From: Tiliqua scincoides
Lineage: Eukaryota > Chordata > Lepidosauria > Squamata > Scincidae
Assembly (NCBI RefSeq): GCF_035046505.1
Contig: NC_089826.1
Location: 68,817,254-68,881,253 of the forward strand
Reading direction: 5' to 3'
Length of the DNA: 64,000 nt
Part shown: one piece after another, positions 44,977 through 55,598 of the stretch
Layout: each line of letters begins with the position of its first letter
How positions within the stretch are numbered: position 1 is the stretch's first letter
Program-made: the position numbers and the translations under genes
The notes under the pieces: generated by a model
Told to the model about the DNA's origin: nothing
Database searches by the model: none
What the model saw: only the letters and a program-made list of their open reading frames with translations

Positions 44977-45682
44977 TTAATCTTATTCAGTGGGACTGAA
45001 ATCCATGTTCTTCACTTTTGCTGTGTTGTAGAGTTGCCTGCAAGTTCATATTTGCATATAGGGGTAGGTTCACAGATGCCAAAGTTGGGTGACTCAGATG
45101 AACAACAAGCAGCAACAAAGACATGTAGTATTCATCTCTGAAACCTGGAAAGAGATAAACAACCCTTGTTGTTTTAGCCTTCCTTCTTCTTCCCATATTT
45201 AGCAAGTCAGTCCCCATCTACTGTCACATGTTCTACTACATGGGAATGAATGTGCAAACGTGGAAAACATAATAAACACAGGTAAATGACAGGTGGCCAA
45301 CTTGGTCAACCTTGTCAGTTTAGTAAAATGTACATCTGTTCACCTGTTCGACTTCTGTATTTTTTCAAATTCTATACAGTACTTCAAATTCCAGAATATT
45401 ATATGAACCAGCTGTTGTACCATTTTCAGGAAGGACTGAAAGCCTCTTTCAAAGGAAGCTGTATGCTAACCACTAAGTAAACATAATTCTTATCAACTGT
45501 TTTTTGCAGTCTGGACTGTCCCAAAGCAATGCTCCAAATTAAAACTGTTGTGAAATCTGCACGACAAGTTTCAGATAAAAGTAGTTCAAGAGGACCAATT
45601 TTGTTGAAAATGGTGTCGTCACTAATTGAAACTGCAACATTGAAACTGAAGAGAGCAGTTGAAACTGAAGAAAGTGTTCACA

Positions 45683-45757
45683 CTTACCTGGGAGTAAGTC
45701 CCATTTAATTTAATGGGGCTTTCTTCTGAGTGCACATGTGTAGGGTTGCACTGAAAG
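45683..45757. mobile_element. Family B short palindromic element
   Basis: CACTTACCTGGGAGTAAGTC, CCATTTAATTTAATGGGGC, TTCTGAGTGCACATG and TAGGGTTGCA give the complete family B layout. Confidence 0.65.
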
Positions 45758-45867
45758 GCATTTTACTGTAAAATTGGGTTTAAGAAAGGCAGGGTACTGC
45801 TCTCATATGGCACCACTTATAGAGCCAGCCCCTACCTGGGATGGGGCTGAGGAGGTGCAGTTACAGG

Positions 45868-46020
45868 AAAGATAGAAAGCTGCCTTACACTAAGCCAGAC
45901 CACTGATTCTCCTAGCTCTGCATTGTCTGTACTGATTGGGAACAGTTCTCCAGAATTTCAGACTGGTCTTTCCAAACTGTTCTATAGATTAAACCTAGGA
46001 TCGTCTTGCTGGCATAGCTG
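45868..46020 (-). repeat. Sauria-type SINE fragment
   Basis: AGCTGCCTTACACTAAGCCA, GACCACTGATTCTCCTAGCT and CTGCATTGTCTGTACTGATT match, with changes, the 3' half of a common squamate tRNA-SINE in reverse orientation. The promoter half is not preserved. Confidence 0.6.
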
Positions 46021-46079
46021 ACCCCTCTGTCACCAGGGGGCTATAATTCCTGACGTAAGTCCCCCCCTTAGAAGTGCCT

Positions 46080-46786
46080 GATCCAGAAGTAATTGCAATG
46101 ACATAATGACATCCCTGGCCAATCGTACAGACCTGGCCATGGTGATCCTTGCCACGGTGACATCGAGGTTAGATTATTTTAACACGCTTTATGTGGGGCT
46201 GCCCCTGAAGACGGTTCAGAAACTGCAGTTAGTGCAGAATGCGGCGGCCCGTATGGTCACTGGAGGTAGGTGGTTTGACCTTTAAAGCCTTATACTGCTC
46301 TGGGCCAGGGTATCTTAGAGATCGCCTACTTCCGTACAATCTGGCTCGTCCTCTTAGGTCATCAGAGAAGGCCTTTTTACAAGTGCCGCCGCCTAAGGAG
46401 GTACATGGGGCGGCGGCAAGAAATAGGGCCTTCTCAGTAGTGGCACCAACGTTATGGAACTCCCTTCCCTTTGACTTGAGAATGGCTCCCTCTCTTGAGA
46501 CTTTTCGGCGAGGCCTGAAGACCCTTTTGTTTAAACAAGCCTTCTGAGTTCATGGTCTTTAACATCTCTTTTATATCTTTTAGTATTTTTACAGGCCTGA
46601 TTCCTCTATGATTTGCTGTGTTTTGCTCTTTATATCTGACTTTTTATCTGACTACTGTTTTTATGGTATCTGTTAATGTGTTTTAATACATTTTTATTTG
46701 CTGTTAAATTATGTTTTTAATCTGTTTTTAACATGTTGTAAGCCGCCCTGGGTCCCTTTGGGGAGAAGGGTGAGATATAAATAGTT
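46080..46786 (+). repeat. L2 LINE, 3' part with internal deletion
   Basis: The first frame reads LAMVILATVTSRLDYFNTLY, VGLPLKTVQKLQLVQNAAAR and MVTG, the end of the L2 RT palm. The L2 segment that normally follows is missing, and the next frame starts TFKALYCSGPGYLRDRLLPY, then RNRAFSVVAPTLWNSLPFDL and RRGLKTLLFKQAF. The 3' UTR ends GTAAGCCGCCCTGGGTCCC and GGTGAGATATAAATAG. The gap between the two frames is estimated at well over 100 bases. Its end resembles the tail of the tRNA-SINEs. Confidence 0.9.
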
Positions 46787-46787
46787 A

Positions 46788-47094
46788 GTTGGCAACCTTC
46801 AGTCATGAAAGACTACGGTATCACGCTCTGAAAGGTGGTTCTGGCACAGCGTCTAGTTTGACTGAAAAGGCCAATCCGGGAGTGACAATCCCTTCCATAC
46901 AGGGAGCAAGTGCAGTCTGTCCCTGGTCTGTCTCCCTGGCTATGGGCCTTCCTTCTTTGCCTCTTTGCCTCAGACTGCTGGCAAAGTGTCTCTTCAAACT
47001 GGGAAAGGCCATGCTGCACAGCCTGCCTCCAAGTGGGCCGCTCAGAGGCCAGGGTTTCCCACTTGTTGAGGTCCACTCCTAAGGCCTTCAGATC
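46788..47094 (-). repeat. RTE-like LINE, 3' end only, antisense copy
   Basis: It holds only the last ~300 bases. The minus strand reads MDLNKWETLASERPTWRQAV, QRRKAHSQGDRPGTDCTC and CHSRIGLFSQTRRC, then the tail. It abuts the L2 3' end. Confidence 0.9.
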
Positions 47095-47112
47095 GTTTAT
47101 TACTCTTATTAT

Positions 47113-47117
47113 TATTA

Positions 47118-47148
<31 letters not shown>

Positions 47149-47149
47149 G
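47113..47149. repeat. ACT microsatellite
   Basis: About twelve ACT/CTA units. Confidence 0.95.
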
Positions 47150-48340
47150 CTTATGGCAATCCAAAGTGGTTGTGTGTTGTTCTGAGTGGCTGACTACTTT
47201 TTAAACTTTTTTTCTCAAAAAGGCAAAAAAAAGCAAAAAAAACGGTCAGCTGCTCAGAGTGGAGCACAGCCATTCCAAGTGCCCCTGAGCCCCCCGCTTG
47301 ACCACCCCTTCAGACATGGTACCTAGATCCTTGTACCTCCCTGCCCCATCTTAGCTATGCTACTGGATCTTCATGCAAAATATGTACTCTGTTTGAACTA
47401 CGTACTAAGCTATTCACTAAACTCTGCTTGAACTATGAACTAAAGTATGTATGTACTTGATCGACATCCCCTCTGAAACTGAACTCTGAACAGAAATTTT
47501 TATATACCGTATTTTTCGCTCCATAAGACGCACCTGACAATAAGACGCACCTAGTTTTTAGAGGAGGAAAACAAGGAAAAAAATATTCTGAACCAAATAG
47601 TGTAATAAAATATTTAATAAACTATAACAGAACATTTGAACCATGTAAAGTGAACATCAGTCAACAGTGGCATTAAGAACCATTATCACTGTCATTAACA
47701 AATGGAGAGACTTAAAGGTTTGAGTGCTCTAGTTTTCTGGAAACCCCAAAAACTCATCATCACTAGAGTCAGAATTTATGAAGCTCACAAAAGCAGGTGC
47801 ACACAAATAGGGGATCACATTATCTTTCTGCTACAATGATGTTCTGCCAAATTCCAAACCACTGGGCCTCATGCCCGCTTAAGGCTGATCAGTCCCCCTT
47901 GTGCAACTCACCAGTGCAGCAAGCAAAAGTGAGTCCAGTTCCAGTCCACAGATGCCAAGTAAATCAGTCCCATCACTCAGAGTTACCAAATCAGAGTCCA
48001 GAGCCAATAAGCCAAATTACAGTCCAAGGTCAGGTTCCAGGTAGGTCAGTCAAATCCATCAGGGTATCCAAGTCCAGTCACAATCCACAGTCAGATTCCA
48101 AATTCAATAAACCCAGTCAGTCTCCTCTCCTACCTCCAACCTGCACTCCTTCAAAACCCACAAACCCTTTCTGCCTCTGGTACTCCTTATATCCCTGAGG
48201 GCCCTATTGCCTTCCAGTGGCTGCAGCTGTGCAGCACACTCTGCTGGATGCCCAGGCCTTACCCTTAAAGTGGCCACTGCTGACACCACATCTACCTCCT
48301 CACCAGATCTTCCTGGATTCCAATACAGGGGGGGGGGGAG

Positions 48341-48716
48341 CAGATCTCTATACAGACCAGTGCAGAAACAGGGGAAAGGTGTGGGGAAGGGAAGATCTCT
48401 GTATAGACATCACAGCAAGACCAGTGGAAAACCCCTTGCACACAGAACCAACAGATGGAAGTTGGGGGGGGGGCAGATCTCCATACATACCAGTGCAGAA
48501 ACAGGGGAAAGGTGTGGGGGAGGGAAGATCTCTGTATAGACATCACAGCAAGACCAGTGCAAAACCCCTTGCACACAGAACCAACAGATGGAAGGGGGGG
48601 GGCGCAGATCTCCATACATACCAGTGCAAAAGCAGGGGAAAGGTGTGGGGGAGGGAAGATCTCTGTATAGACATCACAGCAAGACCAGTGCAAAACCCCT
48701 TGCACACAAACCACAC
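48341..48716. repeat. Tandem array, three units of 131-133 bp
   Basis: Units start at 48341, 48474 and 48605 with CAGATCTCYATACA-ACCAG. Each contains GTGCAGAAACAGGGGAAAGG and ACCCCTTGCACACAGAACCA, and ends in a G-run of variable length. Long frames on both strands follow the repeat and are not genes. Confidence 0.95.
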
Positions 48717-48905
48717 AGAACCATCAAGTGCTCACTCCCTAGGCTCCCTGGACTCACTCCCTAGGCTCCCTCCCTGGGCTCACAAGCCTGCCAGGGCTCA
48801 CTCCTAGGGATGCTTGGACGGAAGAGAAGCCTGCGATTGACTCATTTCGCCTGGAGATGGCCTGGTAGCTCGAGGATTGACATAATAAGCACCCCTGCTC
48901 TAGGG

Positions 48906-49125
48906 GCTTGCTCAGCAAGACTGCCACCCCACCCACGCTTTCCTGGGAGTGAGCCCCAGTGACGCTGAGACTTACTTCTGAGTAGACACGTGGGCTTGCT
49001 CAGCAAGACTGCCACCCCACCCACGCTTTCCTGGGAGTGAGCCCCAGTGACTCTGAGACTTACTTCTGAGTAGACAGGAGGGCTTGCTCAGCAAGACTGC
49101 CATCTCACCCACTCTTTCCTGGGAA
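48906..49125. repeat. Tandem array, 88-bp unit
   Basis: Units start at 48906, 48994 and 49082 with GCTTGCTCAGCAAGACTGCC; the third is partial. Each contains CTTTCCTGGGAGTGAGCCCC and ACTTACTTCTGAGTAGAC, the core of family B, so the array seems to have grown from a family B element. Confidence 0.95.
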
Positions 49126-49168
49126 GGCGAGCAGAGCAGAGCGGGCAGGGGGCGGGGCCGGGGGCGAA

Positions 49169-49170
49169 GT

Positions 49171-49209
<39 letters not shown>

Positions 49210-49212
49210 TTT
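49169..49212. repeat. ATTT microsatellite
   Basis: About eleven ATTT units. Confidence 0.96.
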
Positions 49213-49431
49213 GCAGTATTCGCTCCATAAGACGCACACACTTTCCCCCCCCACTTTTTTGGGGGGGAAGTGCGTCTTAATGGAGCGAAAAATACGGTAA
49301 GTTTCTCTCAACCACACCCATTGATTTTATGATTCTTACTTCAAGTAGACAGCTTACTTCCACAGGGTGGATAGAAAGTATCCTTGTTACCAGTTTTAAA
49401 GAGCTGTGTACTGCAGCCAGGAATCTAGAAT

Positions 49432-49606
49432 TACTTTCCAGCACTGACATAAGGGCAATGCAGCTCTGAGGTAAGGGAACAAACATTCTCTTACTTTGAG
49501 GAGGCCTCTGTGAGTGACCCCCAACTGCAGGATGCAGCACACAACCCATTGGCATTGCTATGCCTGTGCTGGAAAGTTCTGACATAAGGGGTTAGGATTG
49601 CGCCCA
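49432..49606. mobile_element. Family A MITE
   Basis: TTACTTTCCAGCACTGACAT and AAGTTCTGACATAAGGGGTT with AGGATTGCGCCC. The left terminal part is altered. Confidence 0.65.
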
Positions 49607-49839
49607 TAGACACTTATCAGGTTATTGTAAGATCCACTCATGGGGGGTACATCATCAGAGGTCAGAGATTCTGTGATTTATGGTGCCTAAGAAAGCCCCC
49701 CACACATGCCATTTTGGCCAAATCATTTCATCTCAATTTTTCTTCATATTATTGTTTGACGAATCTGGAGGTCCTTCTAGAGAGCTTCACACTGACATTT
49801 ACAGCATGTCTACCTAGGACTTAGTGTACAGGGATGTCC

Positions 49840-49902
49840 CATTGGCACTGCTATGCCAGTGCTGGAAAGCACTGACATAAGGGGTTAGGATTGTGCCCTT
49901 AG
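49840..49902. mobile_element. Family A MITE, right end only
   Basis: GCTGGAAAGCACTGACATAA, GGGGTTAGGATTGTGCCC is a lone right terminus, identical in type to 35.57 kb. Confidence 0.65.
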
Positions 49903-49964
49903 TTGCTTTTTAATGTTTCTGTCCATGTATGCCTATGATTTTGAGATGCTTTTTATGCAGCTTT

Positions 49965-50146
49965 GAGCCCCATCCTATCTACTTTGAAGCGCAGGTGCAG
50001 TTGTAATGCAACCCCAGGGTAAGAGAACAAACATTCTATTACCTTGAGGAGGCCTCCATGCCTCCCTTCTCCCCGCTACAGGATGCAGTGCATGCCCCAT
50101 TGGCATAACTGCATCAGCACTGGAAAGTTGGATAGGGTTGGGGCCT
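49965..50146. mobile_element. Family A MITE
   Basis: GAGCCCCATCCTATCTACTT and GGAAAGTTGGATAGGGTTGG are inverted ends; the inner words AAGAGAACAAACATTC and GCAGTGCATGCCCCATTGGC are typical. Confidence 0.75.
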
Positions 50147-50149
50147 TGC

Positions 50150-51290
50150 TCTCTTATGTTGTGCACCAGTGATTCTCTTGGCAGTCACCATGCATATCAA
50201 TTTGTGTGCAAGATGGGTCCTAACTGATATGGAAAATGCCTGGTCTCATAATTTATGGCCTGTGGTTTAGGTTTACATACTATGCTGGGGGGAAAAATAT
50301 TTCCTTTGTTAGGCAGTGGGGAAAACTTTTTAAATGGCATTGGCTGTGGTTTTTTAAATTTATTTTTCTCCCTAATCATAACTTGTCAGAAGAAAAGTCC
50401 AATATCTTCCCCAAACAACAAATCATTATCTTTTTCTCCTTATATGTACAAATTCTCTTATCCCTTTCTTTAGTTGGCTGCATCAACAAATTTGTCTTTG
50501 GCAGATGGGGGGTGATCACATTTTGAAGTGAACAGCTGAAAATGTCAGATTGGAGCAGTGTGGAGATTCTGTATCGTGTGTACTGAATATGCATTTATTT
50601 AAACATTTGCCATTAACTCTTTTTGATGAAGATTCTACAGTCTCCAAGCCTTTATGTAAGATACATTGGTTCAGTTGCTGGGCTGCTCTCCAGTATGCCA
50701 TTCCTGTTCACTAATCTGTCAATTTAAACATTCTGCATTATATTTTGAAATTAAATTACTAAATGGTCTAATCATTTTTAATTATAGGAAGTTGAGAACT
50801 GCCATCTTGTCCTGTGTTGGCAATGTTCTTAATGCTTGTTTTTGTAAATCAGTTGTCAAAGTCTTATTTATTCCCAGCAATTCTTGGTTTACTTTCAAAA
50901 TTTGTCAACGCCAGTTTTTTGAAATCTACGGATGGTGCTGCAAGGTCCCTCAATGATATATTTAAATGTGAGCAATATTGATTTTTTTTTTTTTAAAGGG
51001 GGTTAGACATATTCATTGAGGATCTTTGAAAGGGCATGAAAACTGAGCAACTTCCATTTTCTTCTTCTTCTTCAACATTATCATCATCAGTATTCAGACA
51101 CTTCACCTCTAAAACCAGGTACTTGGAAAAGTAACAGGGAATGACAAACTTCGTCTTGGGAGCTTCCCAGGGGCATCTTGTTGGCTAGGTTGGAGACAGA
51201 CTGCCTGATTCTTGGTCCAGAATGGTAATTTCATATATTCTTATGATCCCAAAATTCCAGCATAATAATAGCTGGTTGCACATATGCTAC
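50150..51290 (+). other. Intronic DNA, unassigned
   Basis: No exon or named repeat was recognised. Frames near 50.2-50.9 kb are AT-rich chance frames. Confidence 0.45.
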
Positions 51291-51959
51291 TGCATGTCAG
51301 GATTTCTCTGATCAGCACATAGTTGGTGCAGTCGACTTTGACACGCAAACACTTGTGAGAGGAACTAAGATCCAGTACTTGAGCTGGCACAGATCCAAGT
51401 AGACTCATAGCGGCTGCTGGGCTTCAACACGGTAAGGGAATGTTTCCTTACCTCAAGCTGCCTCCTTGCCCACTTGGGATTTAATGCCAGCCTTTTCTGC
51501 AACCTTGTATTGCTGCACAGGCAGGATTGGGTTGCCTAATATTTTTTGCACCATTATTAATTCCTTTGGTTAAAGCAATAACCAGATTTAAATATCCATT
51601 TTAATGTCCTGATAAACACAATATCCAATTTCTATAAGCATTTATTAAAACACTCTGGTTCAGAACTTGTCTCTGGAATAGGCTGTGCTACAATCCTGTC
51701 TAAAGATGGTATTAGTGCTGGCAAAGCTGTACATGCTGATCTAATGTTGTGCTCATGCTGACCTCTAGTGACAGGAAATCCTATACATGAATGGTTATAT
51801 GATAAGGCAGACATGGGCTTGTTTCCTTGTAACCATACCAGGTTAAAATGCTGCAGCCACAGAGCAACTACATCCCCTGTTCAAACAGGCAATATTTCCT
51901 AGTCTGCTGACAATGCCCAAATTTATCAGGTGTTGTACATGCCCCAATAAATGTCCATC

Positions 51960-52125
51960 ATTGAACCATCTAGTGTTTTAGATTGTGATCCCTTTGGGGA
52001 CATGGAACCATTTATTGATTTATTTTGCTATGTAACTGCTTTGTGAACTACTTTGTTGTTGAAAAGCTTTATATAAATATTCTTACGACTATTACTACTA
52101 CTACTAATAATAACTAGTTGCTGTT
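51960..52125 (+). repeat. L2-like 3' end with microsatellite tail
   Basis: GATTGTGATCCCTTTGGGGA, TTATTTTGCTATGTAACTGC and AAAGCTTTATATAAATATTC followed by ACT/AAT repeats resemble an L2-type or L2-tailed SINE 3' end. Confidence 0.6.
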
Positions 52126-52927
52126 ACTAGCCTCATGGCCTCAACTAAACTTGTTTCATCCTTGTTCCTGTCATGCATTCTCAGCCTCAAAATCCATTCT
52201 TCCCTTCATTCATTTGAAATATTGCTATCCTGCCTTTCCCCTTCCCATCAGGAAGTGGCCAAAACAGCTTACAGTATTTTTTTTAACATTCTGAGCCCAG
52301 CAGAGGTCACACACATCCGCCCATGTGATATAAAGTGCTGTTGCTCTTGGGACCACATATAGCTGCTGTGACTATATCTGAAAATTAGTAGTTGGAGCAA
52401 ATATGGAGCACTACAATATTTTGAAAGTGAATGTTTGCATATTATAGCAGAATTGCTCTGTCGCCATGAGGACTTAGAGATGTGGCTCTTTTATAAACAC
52501 TGTCCTGGGGGGTCAGCCTCCCCCACCAATGTCTTTTCCCACCTAACGTTATTCTTGCCCAAGCTACTATTGTCCACTTTACTGCAGTGGGACAGTCATG
52601 CACAAATAGCATCAGTGGACAACTATCAGCAGGAAAATGGCACAGGAGGAAGGGTCAGACTATTCTCCCCACACACCACAGCCCACACCTGGAACATCCC
52701 CTCCCCCAACTGAGGCTGTCTCTAAAGAAAGGACAAGAGTAGAAGAAACAGTTATGTTATTATTAGCTTCTAACTTGCTCTTGCTAGGGATCTTGCTTTC
52801 TAGTAAATATGCTTAGGGTTATAACCTTAAAACATATTTCTAAGGTATAAAATAATTTTTTAATTTATACTTATTATAAACTTTCAATTTGCTTACTTAC
52901 TTATTTACTCACTTTAATTTTGTTGTA

Positions 52928-53071
52928 TGGGGTGTTAAAAATTTTCCTGTTTGATGATATCACTTCTGGTCATGACATCACTTCCAGGTTAATGGCATCA
53001 CTTCTGGTGGGTCCCAACAGATTGTCATTCCAAAAAGAGAAGCCTGGTGCTAAAACATTTGAGAACCACTG
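52928..53071. mobile_element. hAT-type element, right half (family of 3.04 kb)
   Basis: GATGATATCACTTCTGGTCA, GGGTCCCAACAGATTGTCAT and the end ATTTGAGAACCACTG match the right half of the element ending at 3986. The left half is missing. Confidence 0.8.
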
Positions 53072-53418
53072 CCCTAGAAGGAGAACAATGTACCTTTTAG
53101 CATGCTCATGGTGACCACCCTGTGAACCCCCCTTTCCACTTCACGTAAAACAGATGCACTGATTTCTTTCTATTTTCAAATGTTAAGAGGTCATGTGATT
53201 CAAATTTTACTTTATTCTGGTTTTTGTTTTGATCCTTCAAATCATCTGACCTCTGCCCTGTCGTGTTCTCTAGTGGCTAATACTACACTCCCGAACTTAT
53301 CAGATGAGAGGAGCACATAGTGAGCTAATGCAAGAGTAGGAACATTTTGTGGTTTGTATGGGGGTTTTTTGGGGGGGGAGGGGTGAATGGCTAAAGGCAC
53401 AAACTGTTTCATCTATAC

Positions 53419-53896
53419 CAGAGGTTCTCAAACTTTGAGGAGACTTTACTCACTCAATAAGTTCTTGCAGGGGAGGGGTTAGGGGCGAGGGGAGGCGCTT
53501 TGCACTTACTTCAAGAAGGCAGGGTTGCAGCAGGCTGCAGGAGGTGCAGGGAGCCCTGCACAGGCCTGCACAGCACTCCCTGAGGCTTGGAATGCTCGCT
53601 AAAAGCGGGTGCAAAGCACTTCCTGCGAAACGGAAGTGCTTTGCGCCCGCTTTTAGTGAACATTCCAAGCCTCGGGGAGCACTGTGCAGGCCTGCATAGG
53701 GCTCCCCGCACCTCCTGCAGTCTGCTTCAGCCCTGCCTTCTTGAAGTAAGTGTAAAGCACCCCTCCTTGCCCCCCCTTAGCGACACGATCCTGGGGATTG
53801 CGTCACTGCCTCCCTCCCCTTCCCCAGCCCCTTAAAGGGACAGGGGAGGCGTTACACTAACCGATGGGTTGTGACCCACCAGTTTGTGAACCACTG
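53419..53896. mobile_element. Fold-back hAT element with ~140-bp arms
   Basis: The termini CAGAGGTTCTCAAACTTTG and CAGTTTGTGAACCACTG (reading toward the right end) are hAT-like. A perfect 8-bp TSD, ATCTATAC (53411-53418 and 53897-53904), brackets it. Between them, about 53488-53765 forms a near-perfect inverted repeat centred at about 53628 (GCAAAGCACTTCC / GGAAGTGCTTTGC). No protein is encoded; frames on both strands mirror each other because of the palindrome. Confidence 0.9.
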
Positions 53897-54129
53897 ATCT
53901 ATACAGTTCTGGGATTGAATTTTGAGTGACAATTTTCACTTCCTTTGGGCAAAATTGTGAAGCAGGTATCTGGAGATCACATGACAATGTCAGAACAATG
54001 TCAAAACAATTAAATAGTATTTGTTCTTTAAAAAAAAAAGACCCAAATAATTAAATTGTCAGTTTCTACAAAACCTTGGGAGTCTTTTGTTAAGGTTACC
54101 AAAGCAGTTATGACTTTTTCAATTTTTGT

Positions 54130-54595
54130 TCTGACAAAATTACAGTTGTGTGTCACTTAGTGACAGGGATGTGGACTGGCACCAGTTGTCAAGTCAGGCT
54201 TGACGCTATACGAAGCCTCCGAAGATGAGGGGAAGCTGCACTTCCTCACCTCCAGAGGCTTTTCTGAACCTTGCAGAGGCAGCGCGCGACTGTGCGCTGC
54301 CTCTGTAAGGCTCCGAATGCCCAAATCACGTGAGAGATGCAACTTCTGGTTTCCTAACGAAACCAGAAGTCACATGTCTCGCACAATTCGAGCATTCTGA
54401 ACTTTGCAGAGGCAGTGTGCAGACATGCACTGCCTCTGTGAGGCTCAGAAAAGCCTCTGGAGGTGAGGGGAGCAGAGCTTCCCTTGGCTTCAGAGGCTTC
54501 GGGGTTTATGCACAGGGATCAGCGGTGGCGGCACATATGCAGCCCGTAGCTGGTCAGAGCATTGCAAAGTGGCACTCAGCTGTAATTCAATTATT
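54130..54595. mobile_element. Second fold-back element
   Basis: The outer ends AATTACAGTTGTGTGTCACT and CACTCAGCTGTAATT are inverted. From about 54210 to 54505 the arms pair around a centre near 54355 (CTTCTGGTTTC / GAAACCAGAAG), including TTGCAGAGGCAGCGCGC / GTGTGCAGACATGCACTGCC-type segments. The TSD is not clear. Confidence 0.75.
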
Positions 54596-54779
54596 TTGAG
54601 ATTATTTTGTAGCTTTTTTTTTTTTTTTTTTAATAGCTTTACAATTGCAAATTCTGTTTTCTAGAGAAGGGGCCAAAATATCCATACTGTAATTTAGACT
54701 ACCTGTTTGTACCTTGCTTTCCAAGAAAGAAGAGAGCAGAAGAGTCTTTATTTTTGCATCCATAGTTTGGAACCGTATG

Positions 54780-54967
54780 TCTAGGGTTACCAGGTACAAA
54801 GTGGGACAGAGTGCCTATACCTTTAACCATTGCATAGAAGAGAGGATTGTGGCAGGTGCAGCTCAACATGGAAGGATTTGAAGGAATGCACCTGCCAAAA
54901 TTAGCTCTTCTATACAATGGTTAAGGGTATAGGCAATTTGTCCCACTTTGTACCTGGTAACCCTACA
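54780..54967. mobile_element. Palindromic MITE with ~50-bp ends
   Basis: AGGGTTACCAGGTACAAAGT and ACTTTGTACCTGGTAACCCT are exact inverted ends; the pairing continues through GGGACA and TATACC-TTAACCATTG. It is about 188 bases, and non-coding. Confidence 0.85.
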
Positions 54968-55139
54968 TATGCCTTCAACTCAAGCCGATAAGTGGAATAA
55001 TGAATACGTCTTTCTTCATGTGAAGCCTTGACAATAAACTTACACAAACTCACAACTAGGGCTTTCAGTTCATTACTGATTTTTCTTCCCCTGGCAACAG
55101 AGCATGAGTTACATGACACTTTTTGACATTGTCTGCTGC

Positions 55140-55598
55140 TGCCTCCTTCCTGCCTCCAGGCTGTCCCTACCCCTTAAGGGGGTAGAGGCCAGGGCTCACA
55201 GGACACCTCCCAGCCTTCGTGCCGACTTGGGGAGGGAGGGTTATGTTGGCTGAGCTCGAATGATGCAGGGGTCTGGGGAGGGTGGGGAGGAGGCGGGAGA
55301 GAGGTGTTCCGGGGTGGGGGAGGTCAGGTGGACCGGTGGAGGGCATTCCAGAGGGCAGGCAAGCAGGGAGCGGGAGGTGGGGCTGGGACCCTGCTGTTAT
55401 GCCGGATCCCAACCCTGTTCCCCAAGCAGTGCGAAGCAGCTTGAAGCTGCTCTGTTGTCCTTGGACACGCTACCTCCTGAGGTGGAAAAGAGTAAGGGGA
55501 AGAGTTTCCCCTTGTCTCCGACTGAGCCACTTCTGGCCCCAGTCTTGCACTGGATACAGCTGAGGTCTCCTGGCTTGCCTGTTCCAGCATAAGGTAGA
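55140..55598. mobile_element. GC-rich repeat, likely worn long family A variant
   Basis: GGGAAGTGG-like, GGGCTGGGACCCTGCTGTTA, CGGATCCCAACCCTGTTCCC and the end GCATAAGGTAGAATTGTACT run parallel to the copy at 44.4-45.0 kb. The left end is unclear. Confidence 0.5.

Larger units (their letters stand above)
47507..49297. mobile_element. TIR element with CCGTATTTTTCGCTCCAT ends, 1.8 kb
   Basis: The left end CCGTATTTTTCGCTCCATAA and right end TGGAGCGAAAAATACGG are near-perfect inverted repeats and continue as AAGACGCAC words. TA flanks both sides (47505-47506 and 49298-49299), which fits a mariner-like TSD; a 3-bp Harbinger-type TSD cannot be excluded. Near the right end a second, palindromic copy of the terminus exists (CTCCATAAGACGCACACAC to GTGCGTCTTAATGGAGC). 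No transposase is visible. The inside carries two tandem arrays. Confidence 0.8.

Noticed and set aside
48217-48807. 196-codon frame with repeated protein segments
   Set aside because: It follows the 131-133-bp tandem array and exists on both strands because of the repeat.
48906-49125. A CRISPR-like array
   Set aside because: The units are direct head-to-tail 88-bp repeats without spacers, in a vertebrate intron.
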